From NCBI RefSeq assembly GCF_958295425.1, contig NC_081139.1, positions 18,764,388 through 18,828,387 on the forward strand: a DNA stretch of 64,000 nucleotides, in the 5' to 3' direction. Source of the stretch: Solea solea. Taxonomy: Eukaryota; Chordata; Actinopteri; Pleuronectiformes; Soleidae. Position 1 is the stretch's first letter, and each line of letters starts with the position of its first letter. Shown here in pieces: positions 35,544 to 47,774 of the stretch. The position numbers were made by a program, and so were the translations under genes. Below the pieces are notes generated by a model, which was not told the origin of the DNA, did no database searches, and saw nothing but the letters and a program-made list of their open reading frames with translations.

Positions 35544-36759
35544 GACAACAACACCACAGTGGAGCTCACTGGCACTGAGGTGGGGGGGAATAGAGTCACG
35601 TGACTGGAATCACAAATTTGAGGACTAACATTGGGAAAAGACTCGACTTGGACTTGAGTAAAATATGTCGATAGGACTACACTTATAGAATATTTACATT
35701 TTCTCAAATATTGAGGGGTTAACGTTACATTTTGTTTTTGAAACGCTGGGTGTCTGCTTTTGCGGCCTTGCGTACAAACCTGGCAACCGAGCGACACCAA
35801 CACCACTAAAATTCCATTCAACACTGACAGGAAGGTGGTTTCTATTTCAAGCTAGACAGTTAACGTCTTGGTGGGTCAAAAGCTGGTTATGTTTATTACT
35901 TGAAAGATGATGTTTTTTAGCTTAATATTTGAAATGCATTTCCATGGTTTAATGCAGTATTAATGTCAGTATTCTTTACATTTTAGGCTCAGTATTTTAA
36001 ATTTATAAATAAATGTTTTTATGAGTAATACAGTGTTTCGGTTACAGGTAAAACTCTAGCAATTCAAAATGACTGTCTAAAAAATATTTAAAAGTGGAAT
36101 ATCTGAGCAAATCTTCTTTATTCATACGACTTGACTTGCGCGTCTTAAAGTTTGCGTTGGAACAGATGCTGGAATTTGCATCACTGCAGAAAATTAAACT
36201 AACGAAGAAGAATTCAGAACCACTTACACCCACATTTTGCATTCTCACTAATGCCAATCAGAGCTGAGGCTGCAAAACCCATATGTGCATTGCAGTGCCA
36301 TTTGACCTGTGAGTGGAAATATAAAATATATAAACAGTTTTTTTTGGACTAGTGGGAATGAGGCATGTGCGTGGATCTGCTGATGTGTCTGTGGGTGCTT
36401 TGCCAATATGTGTATGCAAATGCATGTTTCATCGTGATAAACGACATGTGGCGACTGCAAATATTTGAGAGAAATGATAAAGAGTGAATCTATACTGTGT
36501 GGGGGTGGGGTGTGGGTGCGTTGACGTTGACTGAGAGTCGTCATATTTGTGGATCTAATCTGAATCCAGTTCCCTACAGTGTGTGTGCACATATTGAAGT
36601 GTCCATTAAAATGCCAGACAGGAGAAAACACTGCATTAATACAGCTTTCACTCCCACAAATATCCCTGACAACACAATTATTATTAAAATGTACAAATGA
36701 TATCCCCTTAATTGATGTGCAGTGCAAGCAATTAATGCAGCTCTGGTTTGTTTTACTAC

Positions 36760-36824
36760 CTGTGGCAGCTGATGTTAGACACAAAAGCCACCAAATCATC
36801 CACAGAAGAACAAGCTTCCGCCAT
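36760..36824 (-). other. weak candidate first coding exon
   Basis: On the minus strand GAGATGG (strong start context) at 36824 opens MAEACSSVDDLVAF and stays open for 21 codons to a donor CCACAG|GTAGTA at 36760; the frame closes with TAGTAA just inside the would-be intron. It lies on the dlgap4 strand, about 16 kb upstream of its first coding exon. Joined to the 20534 acceptor it would be out of frame with the dlgap4 ATG, so at most an upstream open frame. I do not recognise the product. Confidence 0.2.
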
Positions 36825-38570
36825 CTCCACACCGACCCTGGCTAAAGATCGACACGAACAGCGGAGTTCTTGGCAGATAAACCTCTAATTATCCTCTGGA
36901 CCCAGAAGGACCCAGTCACTGACACAAGACTGCAATCATCGAAACAAAACTCATCAGCAGGAAGCTAACAAATACTGACCAGATACCTAAAACTAGCTGT
37001 CATCAAATTAGCATTGCAGCGGGGAAATTATTCAAATCAGAGGACGTATCTCACATGAAAACACATTATATGAAAAAGACGACGGTGATTAAGCGAGCAC
37101 AGGTCGCCTCTTACAAGAGACTGGGCGTCTGTGAGTAATGACAGTTGTTTGCATTGATGATGAGTGAAACAGACAAGGCTGCCTGGATTTATTCAGATTT
37201 TATGGCTCTAGAATTGTCAAAATATGTTCAATGAGTTAATTCTTCTGTCGCCTTTTCCAAGATAACTAATATCTGGCAGTTATTCAACATTACTGTGTCT
37301 GTGCAGTAACAGTTTAGAGGAATAAAAGACAAAAAAACGGATATGATGTGAATGGAAGTTTATAACAAAATAGGAACTCTAAAATGACCATAAACAAACA
37401 ATTTCACATTTACAATTTGAACTTTGAGCCATTTTACATATGTACAAAAAATGTCCTGGACTTTTAGTTTTTGGAGTTCATGTTGCAGGTGTTTCTATTT
37501 AAACTATGTTGGTCCCTCTGCCCTGCGTGTTTTAGATGTTTCTCTGCTCCCTGCTTCCCTGAATTTTCTATAAGAGAAATTTTCTTCTACATGCTTTTAA
37601 TGCCTTGATGGCGGTTTAATTTAGCCTGTTTTCTTTTCTGTTTACAAGTACAAACAACCTCTTAAAAGGAGATGTTTAAATTTCAAATTAAAGTTCAAAT
37701 GTGCCTAATTTTATAAATTCTATTATGAATTATGTGATTTTTATGCTCAACAAAAACTCTCTGGGAGATCTAAATATGAATACTGCCAAATGGACCTTTT
37801 GTCTGATGCTTATCTTCAGTTTGGACGCAGCACCAGAGAGTGATATTTTGCTTCTGAAGATACAAACCTATATCAAAGTGAATACACTATAAAACTTTTT
37901 TCCAGGAAGCTGCCTCCAGAACTGTTGAAAAGAAGAGAGCCAGTCCTGCCTGCTTTTGAATGTAACCACTGAAGATTCAGGGAAACTTGCTGAAAAGTCT
38001 CACATCATCATCATCATCATCCATTAATGATAGCACCTCAAGCCTTCCTTGTGCGTGGGATGACAAACTAAAAAAACCACAAGTGGCAACCCTGTAGCGT
38101 AATGCAGAAGGTTTGTGTTTGAAATTTGAATTTCACTGGCTTCTGAGGAATCCTTTGAAGTTCTCGCTCCGCGTTTGCAGGGAATAGTGAGTAGCCAACC
38201 AATGGTTAGTGAGGAAAAGGGAATTGAAGGTCAAGAGTTCAAGGCTATTGCTCTGTTCAAGACCCTGTTTGTTAATTAATTCCAAAGCAATAAATATAAA
38301 ATACTTACATTGGCAGCTCATTTCTCGCAAGACTTGTTGGAGCGGAGAGAGGTTTCCTGAAAGAGAGACAGGAGGAAAACTGTGTCAGCGTTCACATGTG
38401 CAATGAAGCCATACATCGTGTCGTGCTCACACAAACACAGAGTCACAGAACCAAGGGCAATGGTGGATCCACACTGGATGGAATGAGACGTGCAATAGAA
38501 GTCTTGTCTAGTTCTGCGAGCCATGCTCATTTCACAGCAGAAATTCATGTGAAATGATTTTGAAACATGG

Positions 38571-38863
38571 GCCACGTGGTTGGTGTGGTGGTTAGCACTC
38601 TTGCCTTTGCAGCAAGAAGACCCAGGTTTGCGGAACAAGGTTCTCCGGTTCTCCCACAGTCCGAAATCATGCAGATTTGGGGATTTGGGGAATTGGACAC
38701 TCTAAATTGACCGTGAGTGTGGGAGTGAATGACTGTTTGTCTCTATGTGGCCCAGTGATGGACTGGCGACCTGTCCAGGGTGTACCTCACCTTTCGTCCT
38801 ATATCAGCTGGTATTGGAACCAACAACCCTCATGTGGAGAATAAAGCAGTGAATGGATGGATT
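38571..38863 (+). mobile_element. tRNA-derived SINE, plus orientation, near full length
   Basis: Starts with the A-box-like stretch GTGGTGGTTAGCACTCTTGCC, continues with a degenerate B box, CACTCTAAATTGACCGTGAG and GACTGGCGACCTGTCCAGGG, and ends AAGCAGTGAATGGATGGAT. It is the best-preserved member in the window of the family also found near 18.7, 31.8 and 61.0 kb. Confidence 0.82.
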
Positions 38864-40435
38864 TTTAATCACAGTTTCAAAGACTGCATCTGTTGCATAT
38901 GCCACAAACACGACACATCCCTAAATGCCTGCCTTCACTTTCAACAAAGTGTGTAGTATTTGAAAGGCTCACAAATGCACAGCTTCAGACTGAAGGGTAT
39001 TTAGAACATTTAAAAGCATGTTTGTATGATTTTTAAAGGCAAGCCCCATGTCAAACATAGCAGAAGCTCCACAGAAGCTTTGCAGCAAACATGTTCCCTG
39101 TGTGACCAAGAGAGCTGCACGAGATGCAGCGGATCAGTGATGCAGCCAGCACACACTGCACACACATGCTATGTGACCACTGCCTAAGGCTCTACCATGC
39201 ACATGCCTTTAAAATCGTTTTAAAATAACCCGATTAAGAGCCAGTGCCCGAGGGCAACTCGTGTTCATACTCAGGTTAGCAAACTACCAGCAAGCATTTT
39301 CACCTGGTTGACAACTTTGACTCTTCTCTGCTCTGCTCTACTTTCCCCTGCTCCTCTTCCTCCCTCACACCTGGATGCTTAGTACAAAGGCACTGGCTTT
39401 AGCACATTTCAATTCCAGCATGTTCCCTCTCATCTATATTCCAGTCACCTGCTGTCGTACAGAAGCTATGACAGCACTGGATCGGTGCTCTTTCCATCAC
39501 GGGCCTCAGCAGTCAGACACCGTGTGTCCTGCGTGGTAGCAGCGTGCAGTCCACACAGAAGACTTTGATCAGAACGTGGACACATTATTGTGTGTGTTTT
39601 ATCTGCAGTGAGTGCATGCTTTAGTTTAGTACATAGAGCACATCTTCTGTTGTCTATGCGTGTAAGTGTAGATTATGGCCCTGTTGTACAGTCTCTGTAT
39701 TTTCTTCACTTCCATTGTCAAAAAGGCAATTCAAGCTGCTCCGCACCAAATACAAAAGGCCCCCACTGTGACCAAGTACCATCTAAAATCTATGGGAGAA
39801 CGGCTCTCCGAACATGTGCATCAAACTGCATTGCGTAACTCTTGTGTTGCATTATGGATTCTCCCCTCTCTCAAAAATTCAGAGAGGAGACGCCTTTGTT
39901 CATCGGTCCCAAAAGCACTCGAAAAATACAGTATGTATACAGTGCGTGGAAAGGTAGAACCTTGATGTTAATATTCAAACACTGCTGTGTTCAGTGTTTT
40001 ACGCCTCACACGTATCCAATGCACGGCATGAAAACTGTCAGATATTCTCTTTGATAGTTTGGGCATTCATCTGTTGTTAATCTGTGAAGCGTTTGAAGTT
40101 AGAGCACGTAAACAACGCAAGGATTCAATGCCAAGCAACGCACAGAAACAACAGAAAAATATCTGTAAATGCAAATGACATACTGTATGGAAATAAATAT
40201 CCACATGGTATTACAGTGTCTGATGTATGTCAGCGTCTGATGGGATGTTTCTCATTCTGCTTCAGTGATTCATCTCAGGAAAAACACAATCTCTGTACAG
40301 ATCCCTGTAGGGATTTGAGAGACAGTCTATAACCTCAGGATACATTTATAGAAAAAAAATACTAGTTATTTTGTCCAAAAACCTTTACAGCTCTCCTGAG
40401 AGATCATACTGGATGGTGGACTTATAATATGACCA
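38864..40435. other. non-coding stretch
   Basis: Only the repeat copy at 39025-39185 stands out. Confidence 0.6.
39025..39185. repeat. dispersed repeat copy B
   Basis: Same orientation as 12045-12200; the clearest shared block is GCAGAAGCTCCACAGAAGCT. Confidence 0.55.
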
Positions 40436-41082
40436 TCAGTCAGTGCATTTCCACACACAATTGTAGCTTCTACTGTCTGTGTCATAGTCATCTTCAGTAG
40501 TTAGCTGTAGGCAACTGGACTTTCTTCTATTAGTCGAGGTGTGAAAGAGGGTCATTAGGGTCACCTGACAGACAGAGACTGCTGTTGTTTGAGTGCTGGA
40601 GTTCTTTTTTGTTGCTCGGTGTCTTTGTCCACTTCCTCTGTTGAGCGATGCTTTCTCCAGGTTAACATAGATGGCTTCCTTTACTCCTCTTTCAAAACAT
40701 TCGTCTTCCCTGGTCAGATTGTGAACATTCACATCATCAAAAAAGAGTGTCCTCTGTCGTTCAGATGTAGGTGGACATCTGAGTCCTGTCCAGAGAGGCT
40801 GGATAGTCTATGTTGTACCATGCGTTTTTGCAGTGGTTGTATATAGTTTCCCCCACATAGAGGTCAGGACAATCCTCATTATATTGCACTGCATTAAAAA
40901 ACATTGCTCTGTTTGCGCTGTTTGGAGTCTGTCCTGTGAATTAACAAGTTTCTGCTGTCAAGAATCGCACGGTTTGAATTATACAGGTATGTGGTGTTTG
41001 TTAGAAATCCAACTAAATTTCTCAGAGACTCCAGCAACATACAGAATAACTTCTGCTGCCAATGAACCCAGCACACAAACAC
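40436..41082 (-). pseudogene. GIY-YIG endonuclease remnant of a Penelope-like retroelement
   Basis: Reading the minus strand in three successive frames gives KQRKQSNVF, then NEDCPDLYVGET (the YVG/YIG core), then IQPLQKRMVQHRLSSLSG with DSDVHLHLNDRGHSF, then FERGVKEAIYVNLEKASLNR. This order is that of the GIY-YIG domain at the C-terminus of Penelope-like elements in fish, in which the R-E-A-I/K-E-A-I-Y-V and S-L-N-R blocks recur. At least three frameshifts and one stop break it. The reverse transcriptase that should precede it is not recognisable at higher coordinates. The element class is inferred from the GIY-YIG type. Confidence 0.72.
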
Positions 41083-41189
41083 GAGCAGGGAATCTATTTA
41101 CTAGATGAAGTGTCTGCTACGCTTGGTGGCGATTTAGTATTAGGTGTTTTCTGTTGACCTTTTACATCGTAGAGCAAAACTAATTTATT

Positions 41190-41345
41190 GGAGGTTGTAG
41201 TTGGTACCATGTCGAGTGCCATTCTGTGTCTTTCTACCTTTCATTTATTTCTAAGTATTCAATTCTTGGAGGTGACAGAGCATAAAATTGGTCTCCTCAT
41301 CAGTCCAAAAATGCAAAGGTCTGTTTGTCTCATGGTCCTCTTCCT
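41190..41345 (-). pseudogene. Myb/SANT-like DNA-binding domain remnant
   Basis: The minus strand encodes FWTDEETNFMLCHLQELNT, followed across two stops by MKGRKTQNGTRHG. The W-T/S-D-E-E-T-x-x-M/L-L start plus a D/K-G-R-K-x-R/Q-N-G continuation is typical of Myb/SANT-like domains carried by Harbinger-type transposons and domesticated fish proteins. It is broken and short. It may be a separate insertion from the neighbouring GIY-YIG remnant. Confidence 0.4.
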
Positions 41346-41499
41346 CTGTGTACCAACCTCTTCTTTTATTTCCAGGTCAAAACTCAGGGCTGGAAATTGT
41401 GGAGCAGAAACAGAGGCTGAGGCGCTCTGTGTATGTCAGTCAGTACATTTACACAACGTACTGACTGACAATATTATTTAAATTAGGTAACAATTGGAC

Positions 41500-41620
41500 A
41501 CCGCTAGCTCTGGCTTTTTTTTTTAAAGTGTGGTTGAATAAAGTACTGAGTCATTGTCTGCCAGCAGGGACACAGGGAAACAAAACTAATTTTAGCCACT
41601 ATTTCCATTAAACTTATCTT
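41500..41620. repeat. partial foldback MITE
   Basis: The segment around GTCTGCCAGCAGGGACACAG and GGAAACAAAACTAATTTTAG resembles the sub-terminal region of the elements at 14781-15528 and 17040-17804. Confidence 0.4.
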
Positions 41621-43611
41621 TAGAGGTGAAGCCAGTACAAAAAGAACAACCTATGGAGGCTCTATACGTTTCTTCAAACATCCACAGCCATTGTATGAAA
41701 AACCAAAAGAAAAACCAGAGGTTTTGTTCTTGTGGTTATTTCTGATTTTTGTGACAGGATCAACAAACACCAAACTCTTAAGTGCTGCGACCTTTTGCAA
41801 TAAATGTCAAGGGAAATTGTACAGACACACTAATACACATAAACACATGCCTCTAAACAGTGTTAAAGGTCAACTAGTATTGGCTTTCTCGAAAGAACCA
41901 ACTTCTCCTGTTAGGAACCTTTGTCAATACACTGTCACTATACTAATATCGTGACAGTGTAACAAGAAGCTGAGGAAACAGCAAGCAGTTATGTAAAATG
42001 TATGAGATTAAATGCAGTGAATGATAATGGATGAAGCCGATTCTTCTTCTTCTTCTTCTTCACCTTGTCCCGGTACAGATGAAACTACATCAAAGAGCCA
42101 TTAGGATTCCTTACACTTCCTAGAAGAAAGATACGCACACATTTAAAGCTCATTCATAAACTACAGATGAACTTGAGCAGAAGACAAATGAAAGGCACTT
42201 CACGGAGTTTTGGGGATTGAATTGGGACCGATGCCAAAGTGCTTTCCTTGCTTCATTGCCCGCTGCAGAGTCAAAGGACTAATGTCAAATTGCACTTCAC
42301 AGCACAGCGTTTGTTGGGGCAGAGTAAGATAAATTAAAAATGAGATTGGCAGGCAGATTGAGGCATCAGACTGGAGGGATCTGCTGATGGGGTTTCTTCA
42401 ATTAGGAAATGCATTATAAATGTCTGTTCACTGGCTGTGGAAAATTTCTCTCACTGATGGAAAAGACTTGCGTCGTGATGGAAATTGGCCTCAATTGAGG
42501 AACAATTGCATTAGATTAAAAGTTCCCCATTTTGTTTCTTAATTGATTGCACTCATGACTGAGGAGTACAGATTCTTTGATACCAGCACGTCTCATAGCA
42601 TGAAAGGACTTAATTAAAAAGACAGTATGGCTCGAGTAATTATTAAAGTAATCTTAACATGTTGTCATTCGTCAGTTCTGTTCTTCAGTCAAAAGTGAAA
42701 TATATAAGAAATCATAGTTTGGATCTCCATTCAACGTCAACACATACATGTACATGTTACTCAGAAGACAAAAGTGAAAAAGATTCGCTCGCTGTCGTGG
42801 TTTAGTCACTGTGGCACAGACACAGCAGGGGCAAGACGTTTCCTGTTTCTTTGAATTGGGGCCGTGAAACCTATGGAGTGAATGCTGTTCTCTGCAGTGT
42901 TCTGATTGCAGAATAATGCGGCGCCTTTGTACTGAAAACTGATTTACCTTTTTTGTTTTGCAAAAATCCAATAGGTGAACAAATAACACTGTGAGAGCAA
43001 GGCTTTTAGGGGATCATTATAAATACGAAAGGTGCCGTTTTTCTAATGTCATTACACAGTTGTTTACGTCCGTCATAAAACATCATAAAAAAACAAGCTG
43101 AAAATGAAAAGTTATCTGTTCAAACTATTGGATGAAAATACATCCTGATGGGAAACATGTTCCTGTCCAATCTGAAGCATTTTTTATTACATTCACTAAT
43201 GAGCTTTGCACAAACAATATTAAATATTAAATGGATGTTTTATTACCAAGGCAATGCGACCTTCAAATTGGACAACAATTGCAAACATAAACAAATGCCT
43301 ATTACATTCAAAAAATTAGGTCACACAACACTGATGAATCCTACGAACTCCGTGCGGCTCTTTCTGTATATTTTAGTAGAGTGGTGTTTAGATCTTGTGT
43401 CGCCCAATAACATTCCCATTTTTGTACACAGGAAGTGATCCATTTTATGTCGAGACAGATGGAGGCAACAGCAACATTGTGCCAGCGAAGCGAGAGAAGG
43501 CTGCAAACACGCTGGAGTATGACTGAAAATACCAAACAGAGGCACAATAATAACATCATCAACAACAAAAATCACTACAAGCTACACAATGGAGCATTAA
43601 CACCATGTGTA
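41621..43611. other. non-coding stretch with possible conserved element
   Basis: Contains a TTC run at 42041-42060 and, at 42330-42640, a compact AT-rich segment dense in homeodomain-type TAAT/ATTA and CAATTA-like sites, given as a finding. No gene was seen. Confidence 0.55.
42041..42060. repeat. (TTC)n microsatellite
   Basis: About seven TTC units. Confidence 0.9.
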
Positions 43612-43699
43612 GATATATATATATATATATATAGATACATATATATATATATATATACATACATACATATATACATGTATCTATATACATATATATGTA

Positions 43700-43735
<36 letters not shown>

Positions 43736-43803
43736 CATACATACATATATATACATATATATATATACACACATACATACATACATATATATGTATATAT
43801 ACA
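43612..43803. repeat. compound TA / TACA / TATC microsatellite
   Basis: Nearly 190 bp of TA interrupted by runs of ACAT and short GTAT steps. Open frames here on both strands are Tyr-Ile-rich artefacts. Confidence 0.95.
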
Positions 43804-45990
43804 CCTATAAACTGAAATAAAAAAAACACAGTAAAGTCACTGCTTTAATCTTTGTGGTAAAGATTCAACAAGATGCTGGAAACATTCCTCTGAGATTTGG
43901 TGCAAATTGACATGATAGCATCACACAGCTGAGCAGATTTGTTGACTGCACATCCATAATGTGCATCTCCCGTTCCACTACGTCCCAAAGGTCCCTGTGC
44001 GCGGCAGCCATTTTGACATGTATTAGCGAGAAAAGCACAGGTGCTGCACATTAACAATGGCTTTGTCCAGTTCATGAAAGTCAGCACACCGGGTCAGTGA
44101 ACCAGCATGAACCCGGGGAAAGATGAAGCAGAACGGAACTTGGCCGTAATAATTTCATTATTCACACCTGTAAATTCCCCTACTGTGACCTGCCAGAATG
44201 GCTGTTGCGCAAATGATCCATATACTATACGAGTAAGGCACGGCAAGTTGTCATTAGACAAGCACAACCTGAAGGTCACTATGCACAGGTGCATTAACAA
44301 GCAAACGCTGATTATACATAAAGGCCGTAACTGCAGGGTGTAAAATGCGCACACACTTAAACTTAAACAGATGTTGTAGGAACTATAGTGAGCTGAAGAG
44401 GCAGAGGCTGGTGAAAAGGCCATTTTTCATCAAGAGGCCAAACTCTTGTGCTTATGCAATTCATAGCATTCAGGAAGCAGATGGGAGGCGACTTGAGCGT
44501 GACTGAAGATGAGTCCCATAAGTGAGGCAGTGTGACAACACTTCTGGAGAGAATGACACGCTCATTTCAAAAATTTTCAGCATGTTATAATTATGCTAAT
44601 GTATCAGTAGCTGCCAGCGGATATGACAACTGATTTAAATGATGATGGCAATAATGGAGGTTAAATATGTGTGTGTGTGTGGGAGAGAGAGACCATAACC
44701 AGTGTGACTGATATGTTCATTTATCGAAGTTCAATTTGAAATTGATGCCTTTCAAACCTGTTGATTTTAGAAATAAAGAAATGTTGAATTCCAAACTCTA
44801 TAATTACAATACAAGGTGTGTCAATAATCGTCGACCTCACCTCTTTCAGAACAACCTTCCAATTTAACCTTCAGATTCTGTTGAATCTTATTTTTAGAAA
44901 TACAACAATCTAAAGTCATTTTAGAAGTTAGCCAGAGTTTTCCTTTTGGGGCCAAGTAAGCCATGCAGTGCCATAACCTCTCTCAATTACAGTTCTTTTT
45001 CTTGGACAGTTGTAGCACATTCTATTCTCCTGAGCCTCTTTTTGTGTTTTTCTTTTAATTTACATTTGTTCTTTAATGATGTCTCTTGTTAGGAGGGACT
45101 CATCACAAGCCCTTAAGGTTTGTTTGGTTCCTACTTTTCCTACATTTCTTTTTTTTTCTCCAAGTATTTTGTTTCCCCTCCAATGTATTTTTTTTTAATG
45201 ATTTATAGGCATATGCACTGCATATTTACATTTCTTCTTCTTCTGATGTCTTTAACGTAATTAGCAATGGCACCACCTGACAATAAAACATGTTAAAATA
45301 AATAAATAATCTAGGTAATGTGATAAAGTTACCCACAGTTGCACTGAACTGCAATGGCCTGTCCTTTGTAAGGTGTTACAGTTCAGGTAGTAACATGAGT
45401 TTAGTTTCCTCCAAGATGTTTTAATTGGATCACCAAAGGCACTTCAATAAATATTATTGCTTTAACCTACTGCCAAGCTTTTTCTGGATATTCTCTGTTC
45501 TTATGCAGCTGCTATAATTGCTGAGTGTCGGGACAACCACAGGCCACAAAGTATAAGCAGAAAGACCCATTAAATTTTGCTAGTCCGAACATTCAGACCT
45601 ATTGTTCTCAGTCCTCCGGAGATTATTTAATACTGAAACCTGCAATAATCACAATGACATTCTTAAATTTGGCAAAAGGTTATTGTGAATATGGGTCAAT
45701 TTGTTTTTGTACATAAATGATTTCATGATCTTCATATTTTAATTGTATATTTTATATCATATAATGCAAAACTCTCAATGTTAAGGATGAGACTTTAAGT
45801 ACATTGTGTCGTGTGCCACCATCAGTTGTGCTCATGATAACCAAGAAAAAAGCATATATGTTTCATAGGAGGACAGTGAAGTGGCAGACGGTGTAAATGG
45901 AGACTGCTGCTAAAATGCAGGCCGACTGTGAACGCAGCACGCCAACTCTACAGGACCTGGCTCAAGAGAGAGATACATTGCCTTCAGGTA

Positions 45991-46028
<38 letters not shown>

Positions 46029-46039
46029 ACACACACACA
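45991..46039. repeat. (CA)n microsatellite, interrupted by CG
   Basis: CA run with CGCACGCACG interruptions. Confidence 0.95.
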
Positions 46040-46197
46040 CTGAGCATACTGTAAATATGTGTTTGCCAACACCTGCCTCTCTCTGCCTCGTCTGACTCTC
46101 TCCGGGACTGTATAGCACATTATTTCAGGGAGTCAGGCAGGATGTAAAGTGAAGAAATGTATCTTTGGTGTTTCTAAGCATTCATAGACACACATAT

Positions 46198-46222
46198 TAC
46201 ACACACACACACACACACACAC
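46198..46222. repeat. (CA)n microsatellite
   Basis: About 12 CA units. Confidence 0.95.
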
Positions 46223-47415
46223 ATACGAACACATGGCCAAAATCTGGGACTCCTCAGTGACAGATGGGTAGAAGGAGCAGTGAGGAAGTGAAGGAAGGAT
46301 GGAAATAGCGACCTGAATGATATAACATGTAATTTCATCAGACAGAGTGTCAGTCCCGGAATCATCTCTGCAGCCTACATGTGTATGAGTCCACACAGGT
46401 GAAGGATTATTTTCTTTGCCTACTTGAGACGAGTAAAGGTGACTAAAGATAATGAGGTGTAATGAAAGCTGACCTTTCTTCCCATTTTATAACTGTGAAA
46501 TAATATGTCTGCGAGTAGACATATAACGACTTTAGTGTATTATTAGTATTTGTGTGTAATTAGGTGTGTTTTTCCAGACATGTTTAATCGGGGATTCATT
46601 TAAACTGCCGCCAGTGTTCAACAAAGGATATCTTTCAATCTGTTATTGATTCATTAACGTTTCTGTCTGGAAGTCCTGGTTTAATTGAACCAAACTGGTC
46701 AACGCACATATGTGAAAATGACAGTCTCAATGAGGAGGAGAGGAGAAATGCCATGAATCTACAATCCGTTCTATCTTCACTGCCAGAAATGTCTGGAGCC
46801 TGTATGACAAAACAAACTCCAGTCCTCTTCCCAATTAAAAACAATCATTTGAATAATTTCACTCACCATTCACTAATTAACATTTTCTAATATAACTGAC
46901 AATGTTAGCATAAGTTTGGCTGGAGGCTTTGCATTGCAAATCCCACCAGACAAACAAACACAATAAGATTTGGGGGGAGCGGGTACAAATGCTGTATAAA
47001 CTATTACATACTAGCATCCTGCAGGAAGGCTGTTGCAGCACTCGAAACTTGGAACCCATGCGCCAATGATCCGTGAAAATAATGCTAAGCAACTACGGTA
47101 GGTTGTGTAAACACAGTCTAATCCATTATACACACTTTTTGTCTTGTGTTTCTGGTTCAGTCATGGCCCAGCTATCACCCATATGAGAGCCACATGAGAA
47201 CGACTTTTCAGCATGTTGAAAAATCCAAAGCTTGACAAAGCTGCCAGCCCTTGTTATGACTGCTAAGCTATTACTGGACATCTCAATTTGGGGCCAGGAT
47301 TAATTCACTGCAGACTTTCTAATGAAAGGTACGCATCAGTGGATTTCCATTATCACTTTGTACAATGCAGAAGCTGCATTCCCGGGCCACTTTACAAGGA
47401 ACACAGGACACCTAA

Positions 47416-47774
47416 TTAAGTGACAGAAGGAGGCACCCGGTGAGTGTAGAGCGTTTTCATCCTTAATCCTGGAAAACACCTTTTCCAGGCAGCTTGTATG
47501 TTATCTTGCTCCAGCACTTGCCCCTCAACTGCTTCCACCTTTTTAAGGAGTTGGTTTTGAAAGCTTTGTACAGCTTGTAGGGTCTGCTCCAGCTTGTTAA
47601 ATCTGTCATTAATGCGTTTCAGTATATTGTCGGAAAAACTTCTCCCAAATCTCATTGTCACCAAAAAGCTCTGCTGGGATAATCATCCCAGGGGTTGCTG
47701 GTGAAGCTTGCACCACTAGCATTAGCCAAAGCAGGTCATGGTGAAATTGCATTTTTGGGCTTCTTCTTTGACAT
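47416..47774 (-). pseudogene. LINE ORF1-like coiled-coil remnant
   Basis: An ATG at 47774 opens MSKKKPKNAISP, then a TGA; the frame continues ANASGASFTSNPWDDYPSRA. After a frameshift, ILKRINDRFNKLEQTLQAV is followed by QNQLLKKVEAVEGQV. A basic start, a low-complexity linker and a heptad-like Leu/Ile coiled coil is the layout of L1-type ORF1 proteins. The part after the coiled coil is lost and no endonuclease or reverse transcriptase is adjacent. The class is inferred. Confidence 0.5.

Larger units (their letters stand above)
32367..38570. other. non-coding stretch
   Basis: No confident gene. It contains a repeat piece at 32425-32500, a GAA-rich run at 35518-35543, a CAT triplet run near 38007-38022 and one weak candidate first exon at 36760-36824. 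Open frames of up to 194 codons here have no recognisable similarity. Confidence 0.65.
43804..47415. other. non-coding stretch
   Basis: Microsatellites at 45991-46039 and 46198-46222; 44800-45300 is T-rich. No gene was seen. Confidence 0.6.

Noticed and set aside
35393..35824. 143-codon minus-strand open frame with a poly-Ser tract
   Set aside because: The Ser tract is a GAA/GGA triplet repeat read on the other strand, and the rest resembles nothing known.
36248..36832. 194-codon minus-strand open frame with a signal-peptide-like start
   Set aside because: The first codon is GTG, the body is low-information (His/Thr/Pro-rich), no family is recognised, and the AT-rich context allows chance frames.
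38571..38600. A-box-like sequence suggesting a tRNA gene
   Set aside because: It belongs to a SINE; no cloverleaf or intact B box follows at the right distance.
43435..43815. Tyr-Ile-rich open frames on both strands
   Set aside because: Produced entirely by the TA/TACA microsatellite.
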